From the NCBI GenBank assembly GCA_002483145.1, contig DLHJ01000013.1:62001-126000 (forward strand): DNA of 64,000 nucleotides, in the 5' to 3' direction. Position numbers and translations under genes: made by a program. Shown one piece after another: positions 9,266-17,692 of the stretch; positions within the stretch are counted from its first letter, which is position 1, and every line of letters starts with the position of its first letter. This DNA comes from Cellvibrio sp. UBA7671 (GTDB lineage: Bacteria > Pseudomonadota > Gammaproteobacteria > Pseudomonadales > Cellvibrionaceae). The notes under the pieces are model-generated. The model searched no databases, had not been told where the DNA came from, and was given only the letters and a program-made list of their open reading frames with translations.

Positions 9266-9997
9266 TTAATTAGCGTCGCAGTAGGCCTGCGCTTCCGCCA
9301 TAGTCAGCGTGCCTTCGTAAATCGCGCGGCCGGTGATAGCGCCACAGATGCCTTTGTGGGCTTCGGCTTTAAGCGCGATGATATCGTCCATATTGGTGAC
9401 ACCACCGGAAGCGATGATCGGAATACTGGAAGCCTGCGCCATGGCCACAGTCGCCTGCACATTCACACCCTGCATCATGCCGTCGCGGGCGATGTCGGTG
9501 TAGACGATGCTGCTCACGCCATCTTGCTCAAAACGTTTAGCCAATTCACTCGCCTGCACGTTGGATACTTCAGCCCAACCATCGGTGGCAACCCAACCGT
9601 CTTTGGCATCCAGGCCGACGATGATATGACCTGGGAATTGCTTGCACATATCGGTCACAAACTGCGGCTCTTTTACCGCTTTGGTGCCGATAATCACGTA
9701 TTCAACACCCGCATTCAGGTAGTACTCGATAGTTTCCGCGCTGCGGATGCCTCCCCCGATCTGGATCGGCAGCTTGGGGTAAGCTTTGGCGATAGCAGTA
9801 ACCACACCGCCATTGACCGGCTTGCCTTCAAAGGCACCATTCAAATCGACCAAGTGTAAACGGCGACAACCTTGTTGCACCCATTGTGCAGCCATAGCGA
9901 CGGGATCATCGGAGAACACGGTGGAATCGTCCATCAAGCCCTGACGTAAGCGCACACATTGGCCGTCTTTTAAATCAATTGCGGGGATAATTAACAT
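9266..9997 (-). CDS. hisA: ProFAR isomerase HisA
   Basis: The 243-residue TIM barrel begins [20 protein letters not shown] and carries the acid/base Asp residues in AIDLKDG and YTDIARDGM. It isomerises ProFAR to PRFAR, the fourth step of histidine synthesis. The start at 9997 was chosen because it gives the standard N-terminus; the open frame continues upstream for 41 unlikely residues. A 109-bp gap separates it from hisH. Confidence 0.97.
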   Translation of the reverse strand: MLIIPAIDLKDGQCVRLRQGLMDDSTVFSDDPVAMAAQWVQQGCRRLHLVDLNGAFEGKPVNGGVVTAIAKAYPKLPIQIGGGIRSAETIEYYLNAGVEYVIIGTKAVKEPQFVTDMCKQFPGHIIVGLDAKDGWVATDGWAEVSNVQASELAKRFEQDGVSSIVYTDIARDGMMQGVNVQATVAMAQASSIPIIASGGVTNMDDIIALKAEAHKGICGAITGRAIYEGTLTMAEAQAYCDAN

Positions 9998-10106
9998 CTT
10001 CAATCTCACGTAGGGGCACTGCTTGCTGCGCCCTGATAATCGTTGTGTATTTTTGGATAACAAATTGCGTGTTGTTGGGCAGTTTTGAGGCGCTGCTTGC
10101 TGCGCC

Positions 10107-10763
10107 TTAATTACGGCCATCCCAATGTAAAAAATTCTTCAGGAGCTGCAGGCCAGCCGTATGGCTTTTTTCCGGGTGGAATTGCACCGCAAACAGGTTG
10201 CCGCGTGTCAGTGCTGCATGAAACTGCACGCCGTAATCGCACGTTGCCGCAACTTGGCTGGCATCATCGGCCAAAATGTAGAAGCTGTGCACGAAATAGA
10301 AACGGCTATCTTGCTCGATCCCCACCCAAAGCGGGTGATCGTTATGATGCACCTGATTCCAGCCCATATGCGGTACTTTGAGATGTGCACCAGTGCTATC
10401 TGTATGGTTTTCGCCGAAGAAGCGCACTTTTCCCGACAGTATGCCGATGCAATCCACACCACCGTTTTCTTCGCTGTGATCCATCAACGCCTGCATGCCA
10501 ACACAAATTCCCAGTACCGGCTTGCCGGTAGCGATTTGCTCGCGCAGCAACTTATCAAAGCCGAGGCGTTTGATTTCTGCCATGCAATCGCGAATCGCGC
10601 CCACACCAGGGAATACCACCCGGTCAGCAGCAGCTACAACAGCGGGATCGGATGTCACCACGACGTTTTGTTCAGGAGCAACATGGCTTAGGGCGCTAGC
10701 CACCGAGTGGAGATTGCCCATGCCGTAATCGATAACGGCAACGGTCTGCTTACCAATAGTCAT
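10107..10763 (-). CDS. hisH: Imidazole glycerol phosphate synthase, glutaminase subunit HisH
   Basis: This is a 218-residue class I glutamine amidotransferase. The nucleophile Cys lies in LGICVGMQ and the partner His-Glu in VQFHPEKS, near the C-terminus; [11 protein letters not shown] marks the N-terminus. It supplies ammonia to HisF. It starts 3 bp after the hisB stop, so the two are probably translationally coupled. Confidence 0.97.
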   Translation of the reverse strand: MTIGKQTVAVIDYGMGNLHSVASALSHVAPEQNVVVTSDPAVVAAADRVVFPGVGAIRDCMAEIKRLGFDKLLREQIATGKPVLGICVGMQALMDHSEENGGVDCIGILSGKVRFFGENHTDSTGAHLKVPHMGWNQVHHNDHPLWVGIEQDSRFYFVHSFYILADDASQVAATCDYGVQFHAALTRGNLFAVQFHPEKSHTAGLQLLKNFLHWDGRN

Positions 10764-10766
10764 AAA

Positions 10767-11378
10767 TCAGAGGCTACCTTTGGTGGAGGGCATAATGCCT
10801 TCCATACGCGGATCCAGTTCAAGCGCCATACGCAGGGCGCGACCGAAGGCTTTGAACACGGTTTCGATCTGGTGATGGGCATTGTGGCCGCGCAGGTTGT
10901 CCACATGCAGGGTGACACCGGCGTGGTTGACGAAGCCCTGGAAAAACTCCCAGAACAATTCCACATCAAACTGGCCGACACGCTTTTGTGTAAATGGAAT
11001 CTGCATAACCAGACCGGGGCGGCCGGAAAAATCGATCACCACCCGCGACAAGGCCTCATCGAGTGGTACATAGGCGTGACCATAACGGCGAATGCCCTTT
11101 TTATCACCGATGGCTTTGGCAATCGCCTGGCCGATGGTGATGCCGATATCCTCGACTGAGTGGTGGTCATCGATATGAGTATCGCCATCGCAGGTCACGT
11201 CCAGATCGATCATGCCGTGGCGCGCGATCTGGTCCATCATGTGCTCCAGAAAGGGCACACCGGTATTGAACACGCCTTTACCAGCGCCATCGAGATTGAG
11301 GCTGACACTGATTTTGGTTTCCAGAGTGTTGCGATCCACTGTAGCAATTCGTGGATTGGGGGCTATACGATCAGACAT
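10767..11378 (-). CDS. hisB: Imidazoleglycerol-phosphate dehydratase HisB (monofunctional)
   Basis: The 203-residue protein has the metal-binding motifs [32 protein letters not shown] and the C-terminal STKGSL. There is no phosphatase domain, unlike the E. coli bifunctional HisB, which matches the pseudomonad type. The start at 11378 was chosen because a GGAG lies 6 bases upstream; an ATG 24 bases earlier is the alternative. It is the first gene of the his operon. Confidence 0.96.
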   Translation of the reverse strand: MSDRIAPNPRIATVDRNTLETKISVSLNLDGAGKGVFNTGVPFLEHMMDQIARHGMIDLDVTCDGDTHIDDHHSVEDIGITIGQAIAKAIGDKKGIRRYGHAYVPLDEALSRVVIDFSGRPGLVMQIPFTQKRVGQFDVELFWEFFQGFVNHAGVTLHVDNLRGHNAHHQIETVFKAFGRALRMALELDPRMEGIMPSTKGSL

Positions 11379-11604
11379 GCCGAACTCCATCAAACCGGAC
11401 AATTACCGGCGAAACATAATAAAGCGCGAATTATATAGACTTGGGGCGCCGAATTCACGGAAAGCAGCTCTAACAGGCTAATTGTTAAGTTGCCGTACAG
11501 ATTATTTCGCCCAAAATCCCACAAACTTGCGTTACAAACCGGTTCAATCGCAGTATGTTGCGCACCGTTTTTAAACCCTCGTCAATTTATGATGGATCAC
11601 CACT

Positions 11605-12243
11605 ATGACTAATCTGCTGTTAAAAACCTGCCTACTTGGCGCCAGTCTGCTCGCCGCAACCAGCTTTGCGGCAGGGCCGTACAACAATAATCCGAATAAC
11701 GCTGACTACACCGGCTGGAGCTGGTCGGGTCATGTGGATCATGTAAATATCGATAAAGAAGCTGCAGCCAAATTTGAAGCGCGTGTTGAAGAGACTGCCA
11801 CTGCTGTGGGCGGTGCAGCCGAGTATTATTCCAGTAGGAGCGAAAATACGCTTTCATTGGGAGTCAGTTTTTTGTTTTACCGTGACAATGCAGCCTTCAG
11901 TCAATATGTGAGGGATAATTGGTACGGTGATGAAGGCTATGAAGAGTCAGATGCGAACGCCTTAATGCTGTTCGCTGAATACGGTCCCAAGTATCGTTTC
12001 GGGCAAGACAATATGAGTTTTTTTACGATTCGGGGTGGCGTTAGCGGCATGTTGGCTTCAGAGCGCAGCATCAGCAACTGTAGTAATTGCTATGAAGAAG
12101 ACATTGAAATTAATGGTGGAGTGTATGGCGTGGTAGGTATAGGACAAACCCTTGGATCTCTCGATATCAGTCTGCAATTTCAACAATATTTTAGCGGCGA
12201 TCTTGATAATAGCCTGCGGTTAAAAATTGCAGGCGCTTTCTAA
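11605..12243 (+). CDS. Putative small outer-membrane beta-barrel protein, unknown function
   Basis: The 212-residue protein has a clear signal peptide (cleaved after about residue 22, SFAAG). Alternating polar/apolar strands rich in Gly, Tyr and Ser follow, and the chain ends in Phe, as many outer-membrane barrels do. The segment SNCSNCYEED holds two Cys that could form a loop disulfide. I do not recognise a family. It is a single gene between the his operon (divergent) and a T-run terminator. Confidence 0.75.
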   Translation: MTNLLLKTCLLGASLLAATSFAAGPYNNNPNNADYTGWSWSGHVDHVNIDKEAAAKFEARVEETATAVGGAAEYYSSRSENTLSLGVSFLFYRDNAAFSQYVRDNWYGDEGYEESDANALMLFAEYGPKYRFGQDNMSFFTIRGGVSGMLASERSISNCSNCYEEDIEINGGVYGVVGIGQTLGSLDISLQFQQYFSGDLDNSLRLKIAGAF

Positions 12244-12248
12244 AAAAA

Positions 12249-12280
12249 TGCGGGCTACATTGTTAAGCCCGCACTTTTTT
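12249..12280 (+). terminator. Terminator after the 11.6-kb gene
   Basis: An 8-bp GC-rich stem (12249-12256 with 12266-12273) is followed by C and six T. The A-run on the other side lets it also serve the convergent gene ending at 12300. Confidence 0.85.
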
Positions 12281-12299
12281 AGAACAAAAGTCTCACTAA

Positions 12300-14171
12300 T
12301 TATCGAGTGCCAAAATTAACCCAAGCACTACAGCCACTCTCATTACATGCCTGAACACCCCCGGAGGAGGAAGGGCTGCTATAAGAAGTCGTCGAAGTAG
12401 TAGTAACCCGTGCAATGCTTCCCGAAACAGTTGCTCTCCAATTGTAATAAGTTGCACCCTCTGACGCTGGCCAGCCCACAAAATAACCGGGACAGTTAGC
12501 GTAAGAAGGGCAACCGGTCGAACCATAGTATGCATATTGTGGTGCGGCTGGGGCTGGTGATGACTTTTTAGTTAACTTCCATCCAGACGCTTCAACAGTA
12601 TGAATTGTGGTTCGAATTGCACTTACCGTATTTCCAGCATCGTTTAATGAAATATCATACTGGTTTTTATTTCTAAACTTCAGATTTCCATCAACATCCG
12701 TTAATTTCCAATAAGCAAATGAGTTATCAGCAGGCATGGCGGCCAACACGATAACACCATTTTTAAGCTGCAGGAATAGTTGGTTCAACCGGCTCTTTAT
12801 GGTGAAAAACTCACCATTTCTTTCGAAAATCCACTGTGCTGATGCGGACGAACCATCAGAAGCTCCCACAAAAACGCCGTAACCGTCTGTATATATCAAA
12901 CCGCCACCGGTACTACTCGCCACGTTGTAATAGCCATTTGCTACAAACATTTTATCAGCATAATATTGGATCAATACTCTATCAGCATAATTTCTTGGCC
13001 GCATTCCACCAAACTTTGCCATCTCCCACCATTGGTCCAAAATGGTGTAGCTTGATTTGTAGACATCACCAATAAATTTGCGCGCAATATTTTCTGCCGC
13101 CGTATTTACCATAGCCCTGCCACTGTACGAATTAGAGCCATCATTCAACGGCATTTGCGATGCATTATCCGGGGTACAATCAGAGGCTTTATACGTACTG
13201 GTGTATGAGTAAAGCTTGGGGGTTATACCAAGCTTGGTAAAATCACCTTGCGGAAAATCAGTTTCACACTGACCCGTTTTAATAGAACATACATTCCTGA
13301 TCGTAAAATGTTCATTCAAGTAATCAAATTCATAAAGTTTTCCTATTGCGCATCCACCAAGTTTGTTACCAACGTTCCAAACAGTTTCTTTTTTATTTCG
13401 TTCGAATGCTTCTGCTCCTTTTACCCAATCAATATTATTCATATGCAGAAAAACTTCAGCTAATTCTTCTTGATAATGATTGGTTAGCGCAGGGCCAATT
13501 CTCTCCGGCTCGCCTGAAATAGAATAATTGTAAACAGTTAACTGCGACCTAAGCATAATCTCCAACGAGACTATTGCCATGTAGGCCTGCAAGGAATCTA
13601 TCGTCTCGCCCGCACCAAGAAGGTTAGTGTGAGTTTCAAATAAATTTCGCAATTCAACAGAAGTGTTCCATAGGTTTTGTAGTTCATATAAATTATTTTT
13701 CTTTACAGTTTCGGAGTACAACATATAACTTCGGACCCTGAGCTTAAACGCATCCAAACTCGCAAAATCCCTAGTGATAAGTATTTTATTTACTTCCTGA
13801 ACAACTTTTTCCTGGGATACCTTAATCGCATCCAGAATTTGATTTACAGCAAGCTGCAATTCCGATGGGCCACTTTTATCCCCAAATGCAGCAAGGAATG
13901 AACCTCCAGGAATGACCGATGCTAAATAGTTCAGCGCGACCGCTTTCACTTTTTCACCAGCCGATTTTTTCAAAGAATCCAACAGTGACTCTTTTGTTTG
14001 ATCTGCCCATCCACCATCGGCATTCCATTTACAACCGGCCCACTCAAAAGTGGTCGACAAAGTCCAGTTCTCACATTTGGCAACGGTCTGTTCTCCAAAC
14101 GAATACGAACTAAAACTTAACAACGATCCTAGAACTAAGGCCGCTTTCACCTTGTTAAAACCCAAATTCAT
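12300..14171 (-). CDS. Secreted multidomain protein, candidate pore-forming toxin-like (helical domain, beta-trefoil, FnIII-like)
   Basis: The 623-residue protein has a signal peptide (about 1-26, ending YSFG). Residues 55-260 are almost all amphipathic helix with a hydrophobic hairpin-like stretch (AVALNYLASVIPGGSFLAAFG, about 77-97) and a second apolar helix at 193-213; this layout resembles the pore-forming bundle of delta-endotoxins. Residues 408-535 contain three W motifs (QWIFE, YWKL, GWKL at W447, W488, W531) spaced 41-43 residues, as in the three lobes of a ricin-type beta-trefoil. Residues 545-623 look like a Cys-containing FnIII-like module ending ACNESGCSAW. Its base composition is visibly AT-richer than neighbouring genes. 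Family assignment is inference; the domain order is what can be seen. Confidence 0.65.
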   Translation of the reverse strand: MNLGFNKVKAALVLGSLLSFSSYSFGEQTVAKCENWTLSTTFEWAGCKWNADGGWADQTKESLLDSLKKSAGEKVKAVALNYLASVIPGGSFLAAFGDKSGPSELQLAVNQILDAIKVSQEKVVQEVNKILITRDFASLDAFKLRVRSYMLYSETVKKNNLYELQNLWNTSVELRNLFETHTNLLGAGETIDSLQAYMAIVSLEIMLRSQLTVYNYSISGEPERIGPALTNHYQEELAEVFLHMNNIDWVKGAEAFERNKKETVWNVGNKLGGCAIGKLYEFDYLNEHFTIRNVCSIKTGQCETDFPQGDFTKLGITPKLYSYTSTYKASDCTPDNASQMPLNDGSNSYSGRAMVNTAAENIARKFIGDVYKSSYTILDQWWEMAKFGGMRPRNYADRVLIQYYADKMFVANGYYNVASSTGGGLIYTDGYGVFVGASDGSSASAQWIFERNGEFFTIKSRLNQLFLQLKNGVIVLAAMPADNSFAYWKLTDVDGNLKFRNKNQYDISLNDAGNTVSAIRTTIHTVEASGWKLTKKSSPAPAAPQYAYYGSTGCPSYANCPGYFVGWPASEGATYYNWRATVSGSIARVTTTSTTSYSSPSSSGGVQACNESGCSAWVNFGTR

Positions 14172-14232
14172 ACAATAACTCCTTAATGTGAAAAAATCAT
14201 AATCCTTAAATCTCCAGGGATTTTAAGGACGA

Positions 14233-14388
14233 TTATAATACTCTATTGAAATCACCTCGCACTAGCGAATAATTCTCGATATGCTGTTCACAGGTGGCAC
14301 ACATTTCATCTCTTAAGCAGGTGGATGGAAAATTTTCACATTGATATAAAAAGTTGGTATTAAGACTCACTTGCGTTTGCTTGGTCAT
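14233..14388 (-). CDS. Possible Cys-rich 51-residue protein
   Basis: An ATG at 14388 opens a 51-codon frame ending TAA at 14233-14235. The product has four cysteines (17, 24, 30, 33), the last pair as CATC, in a short polar, acidic sequence without a signal peptide. Four Cys in such a small chain suggests a zinc knuckle. It lies 61 bp upstream of the 623-residue secreted protein and in the same direction, so the two could be co-transcribed. No strong ribosome binding site is seen, so the call is tentative. Confidence 0.4.
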   Translation of the reverse strand: MTKQTQVSLNTNFLYQCENFPSTCLRDEMCATCEQHIENYSLVRGDFNRVL

Positions 14389-14415
14389 GGTTTACTTTTA
14401 AAGCGCGACTTATGA

Positions 14416-15144
14416 ATGTCAGCAGCAACATGCGGGACTGCTAATGTGATTACCTATAACCACTATCAGAGAAATAGATTGACCGACCCCTTGAACCCTA
14501 TTCGCCAACTGATCCAGCAGGCGCAGGAGCAGGATTCTGCTACTGGAAAACTGTTGGAATTTGTGGAGTGCCGCAAGAAGCGCCTGCACGCCGCAATTAA
14601 ATTGCCGGAACAGCAAGCCGCTAAGGGCTTGGCGGATTTTGTGGTGCGCTACATTAAACACGTGCCCGATTTTATCGATGCCATCCGCAGCATGGCGCAC
14701 GAGGCAGGCATTGATAAAGATGTTGAACCGCTGCTAAAAATCGCGAGTGACTATTTTATGTCACCGCCGTCGATTGTCGATCCGCACAGTCAGCTGGAGG
14801 CACTGCTCGACGAAGCTTATCTTGCACACCGTTTACTCGAAGAAGTGAATGACCGCTTTATGGCGAAAAGTGGAATTCCTCTCGCACCCATGGATATGAC
14901 CGTCGCCAATGTGATCGCGCACGAATTAATTGGCGAACCTTTTGCGAATGAACTGGATCAAGCGGTGTTGTTTTCAGCGGAATTATTATTAAACGAACAT
15001 GGTTTTGAAGGCGCTAATATCTCCAACTATGTCAATGCACATCGCGAGAGAGGCTGGACCGAAGAGCTTGAGAAATGGCCTTGTTTGGTTGAAGATCTAT
15101 CGATCAGTGTTGAGTTTGATACAGAGAACAGCACGCGTCATTAA
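14416..15144 (+). CDS. Conserved hypothetical protein, helical, pseudomonad-type
   Basis: The product is up to 242 residues, soluble and largely helical, with no signal peptide. Distinct segments are LLDEAYLAHRLLEEVNDRF and VANVIAHELIGEPFANELDQAV; I recall similar proteins in pseudomonads but no assigned function. The first 21 residues look atypical; a TTG at 14479 beginning LTDPLNPIRQL could be the true start. It is a single gene with a strong terminator after it. Confidence 0.8.
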   Translation: MSAATCGTANVITYNHYQRNRLTDPLNPIRQLIQQAQEQDSATGKLLEFVECRKKRLHAAIKLPEQQAAKGLADFVVRYIKHVPDFIDAIRSMAHEAGIDKDVEPLLKIASDYFMSPPSIVDPHSQLEALLDEAYLAHRLLEEVNDRFMAKSGIPLAPMDMTVANVIAHELIGEPFANELDQAVLFSAELLLNEHGFEGANISNYVNAHRERGWTEELEKWPCLVEDLSISVEFDTENSTRH

Positions 15145-15173
15145 TCAATTAATCCACACAGCTATTTAAAACA

Positions 15174-15207
15174 AAAAGGCGAATTGTTTTTTCACAATTC
15201 GCCTTTT
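15174..15207. terminator. Bidirectional terminator
   Basis: A 14-bp perfect stem (15174-15187 with 15194-15207) with a T-rich 6-nt loop sits between convergent genes ending at 15144 and 15248. Confidence 0.9.
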
Positions 15208-15247
15208 CTATTTGCACAGATTTCTCTGCAGTTATGTGCCGGAGTTG

Positions 15248-16555
15248 TTAACTTTTTTCAACGGGATCATTTTCTGCATTGAGTGTCATATCGTTGTAGC
15301 GCTCTATATCCAACATGTTTTCACTTTTTGCGACTATGACAGCAACCACCGCATCGCCCGCCACATTGACACCAGTGCGCACCATATCCAATAGGCGATC
15401 TACACCGATTATCAACGCAATACCTTCTACCGGCAAACCGACGGATTGCAACACCATTGTCAAGGTCACCAGCCCCACACCGGGAACACCGGCAGTGCCA
15501 ATGGAGGCGAGGGTCGCGGTGAGAATTACCATTAAATAACCGGCGATACCTATATCAATATTGTAGGCCTGCGCGATGAACACTGTTGCCACACCCTGCA
15601 TGATCGCAGTGCCATCCATATTCACAGTGGCGCCCAGCGGAATTGAAAAACTCGCGACTTTATTGTCCACACCTAAATCATGCTCAACGGTACGCAGAGT
15701 GATAGGGATAGTGGCATTACTGGATGCAGTACTAAATGCAAACAGCATGACTTTTTGCATTTTTTTAAACAATACAACAGGGCTTAACCCCGAGAGTGTC
15801 TTGATCAACAGACCGTAAAAACCAATGCCGTGTAGAAACAAAACAAATAATACGGTAAAAAAATATTTGGCCAAATCGAGTATCGCACCCACGCCCAATG
15901 ACGAAAACAATTTTACCAACAGACAGAACACGCCATAGGGAGCCAACTGCATCAACATCATGACCATTCTTAAAATGACATCATTCAAATTATTGAATAA
16001 CTGCATGATATTACTGCCCGCCTCACCACCTGTACGCGAGATAGCCAGCCCAAATAAAATCGAAAAGATAATGATCTGCAACATGTTCGCCTCAACCATG
16101 GATTGCAGCGGATTGCTGGGCACTATATCGATCAGGGTTTCTTTAATAGAAGGAATTTCAGGCGCAGTAAAACTGCTGGCAGTGGCCATATCAACATTCT
16201 CACCCGGCTGCACAAATACAGCACAGCTAATGGCGAGCGCTACGGCGATAGATGTACAACAAAAGTATAAACCTAGCGTCTTGGTTGCCAGCGCGCCCAT
16301 ACGACTTTGCCCACCGAGCGCTGCCGCACCGCACACCAAAGAAACAAATACCAACGGCACCACTAATAATTTCAGTGACGCAATAAAAATCTGTCCGATG
16401 ATATCGAACACACCATCAATCACATAGGTTTGCAACCATTGGCCAACCGCACTGGCAGGCACCTGATTTTCATCCGCGCCTAAAACCAGATTGAAAATTA
16501 CACCGACAACGAGCCCCAGCACCATGCCGAGTAAAATTTTATTGGTTAGCGTCAT
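15248..16555 (-). CDS. Dicarboxylate/amino acid:cation symporter (DAACS family)
   Basis: The 435-residue inner-membrane protein of the GltP/DctA fold carries the serine-rich re-entrant loop ASSNATIP, the NMDGTAIMQG motif of TM7 and the C-terminal DRLLDMVRTGVNVAGD motif that binds the substrate amino group or carboxylate. It imports glutamate, aspartate, C4-dicarboxylates or serine with Na+ or H+; the exact substrate is not readable from sequence. It is a single gene transcribed away from the HU gene's 3' side. Confidence 0.95.
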   Translation of the reverse strand: MTLTNKILLGMVLGLVVGVIFNLVLGADENQVPASAVGQWLQTYVIDGVFDIIGQIFIASLKLLVVPLVFVSLVCGAAALGGQSRMGALATKTLGLYFCCTSIAVALAISCAVFVQPGENVDMATASSFTAPEIPSIKETLIDIVPSNPLQSMVEANMLQIIIFSILFGLAISRTGGEAGSNIMQLFNNLNDVILRMVMMLMQLAPYGVFCLLVKLFSSLGVGAILDLAKYFFTVLFVLFLHGIGFYGLLIKTLSGLSPVVLFKKMQKVMLFAFSTASSNATIPITLRTVEHDLGVDNKVASFSIPLGATVNMDGTAIMQGVATVFIAQAYNIDIGIAGYLMVILTATLASIGTAGVPGVGLVTLTMVLQSVGLPVEGIALIIGVDRLLDMVRTGVNVAGDAVVAVIVAKSENMLDIERYNDMTLNAENDPVEKS

Positions 16556-16601
16556 GCGGGAAACCTCTTGGAATTATTGTGTGGCCGGAGTGAGCAAGGG
16601 A

Positions 16602-16621
16602 TGCGGCAGGCGCCTGCCGCA
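16602..16621. repeat. Perfect 20-bp loopless palindrome between HU and symporter genes
   Basis: The arms TGCGGCAGGC and GCCTGCCGCA abut without a loop. It lies 14 bp past the HU stop and 46 bp upstream of the symporter start, and no T-run follows. A dimeric regulator site for the symporter or a cruciform-type terminator are both possible. Confidence 0.55.
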
Positions 16622-16635
16622 AGGGGACAAAAATC

Positions 16636-16911
16636 TTATTCGTTGACCGCGTCTTTCAGGCCCTTGCCCGGTTTAAAGGTCACGGTTTTGCTGGCGGCGA
16701 TTTGGATGGTCGCACCGGTTTGTGGATTGCGGCCTTCGCGCGCCGCGCGGGCGCTCACATTAAATGTGCCAAATCCGAGCAGGGCAACCGATTCGCCGCG
16801 GCTCAACGCATTGGTGATCTGCTCGATAAAGGCAGAGACCACCAGGTCAGCCTTGTTGACGCCGAGGTCGGTATTATTCGCCAGTGCTACTACTATGTCG
16901 GTCTTATGCAT
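16636..16911 (-). CDS. hup: DNA-binding protein HU
   Basis: The 91-residue HU/IHF-fold protein contains the hallmark GFGTFNVSARAAREGRNPQTG, whose Arg-Asn-Pro beta-arm tip intercalates into the DNA minor groove, and FKPGKGLKDAVN at the C-terminus. It compacts and bends chromosomal DNA. It begins MHKTDIV rather than the usual MNKxELI. Whether it is the alpha or beta type cannot be settled here. It is a single gene divergent from ubiC. Confidence 0.93.
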   Translation of the reverse strand: MHKTDIVVALANNTDLGVNKADLVVSAFIEQITNALSRGESVALLGFGTFNVSARAAREGRNPQTGATIQIAASKTVTFKPGKGLKDAVNE

Positions 16912-17107
16912 GATTTCTCTCCTGGGTTTTTAGCGATAAGTCAGGGGGAGTTTACCTGCAATAACTTGTTTGCGGCAGACTTGCGCTGGCTTTTTCCGCA
17001 TAGGGTTCCCATACACAATGCCGTACCCGGTAGAACGCAAGCTGATAAACTGCCGCCCCATTCATCCCCTTCGCCCTGTTTTTTCGCATCGATAAAGGAG
17101 TCAGGTT

Positions 17108-17668
17108 TTGCCCCAGTCTTCACCGTCGTGGCAGCCATTAGCGCGCATCGCCAAATGCCAACGCCCAAGCCTGGCCATGCAAGATTGGCTTACGGATAGC
17201 GGCTCCCTGACTGCTCGCCTGATCGCCCAAAGCAGCGGTCAATTCAAGGTGCAACTGGTGCGGCAGATTATCGGGCTACCGTGTCTGAATGAATGTCATG
17301 CGCTGGGGATGAAACGGCCGGCACTGGCGCTGATCCGTGAGGTGATCCTGTGCGGCAATGGTGAACCCTGGGTATTTGCGCGCAGTATCTTGCCACTCGC
17401 CAGCCTGACCGGCCGGTTGCGCCATTTGCGCAAGCAGGGCACGCGCCCGCTGGGCGCGTTTTTGTTCAGTCAGCCACAGTTAACACGCAGTGCCATTGCA
17501 GTGGCGCGGATTAGCCGCGATCATGCCTATGTCCCCGGCGATTTGGTTGGCGACCAATTACTCTGGGGGCGTCGCTCGATGTTTTACTTGCAGCAGAAGC
17601 CGCTGCTGGTGAGCGAAGTATTTTTACCGGCCTTTGCCGCCCAGCTCACGCTGCACCTGCCCCGATAA
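17108..17668 (+). CDS. ubiC: Chorismate pyruvate-lyase UbiC
   Basis: The 186-residue enzyme converts chorismate to 4-hydroxybenzoate and pyruvate, the first committed step of ubiquinone synthesis. The family signatures QDWLTDSGSLTARL, the Arg of REVILCG, LGAFLF and the late ARISRDH are visible. It appears to start at TTG 17108, 8 bases after AGGAG; the first ATG in frame would delete the conserved N-terminal strand. ubiA follows 24 bp later, so the two form one operon. Confidence 0.93.
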   Translation: MPQSSPSWQPLARIAKCQRPSLAMQDWLTDSGSLTARLIAQSSGQFKVQLVRQIIGLPCLNECHALGMKRPALALIREVILCGNGEPWVFARSILPLASLTGRLRHLRKQGTRPLGAFLFSQPQLTRSAIAVARISRDHAYVPGDLVGDQLLWGRRSMFYLQQKPLLVSEVFLPAFAAQLTLHLPR

Positions 17669-17692
17669 CCTTAATAAAACGGCGTTTTGGCT

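Noticed and set aside
8523-9269. Long plus-strand frame of 248 codons
   Set aside because: It is exactly antisense to hisF, whose catalytic motifs are intact.
17108-17176. Later ATG start (17177) for ubiC
   Set aside because: It would remove conserved N-terminal residues, whereas the TTG at 17108 has a well-spaced AGGAG.
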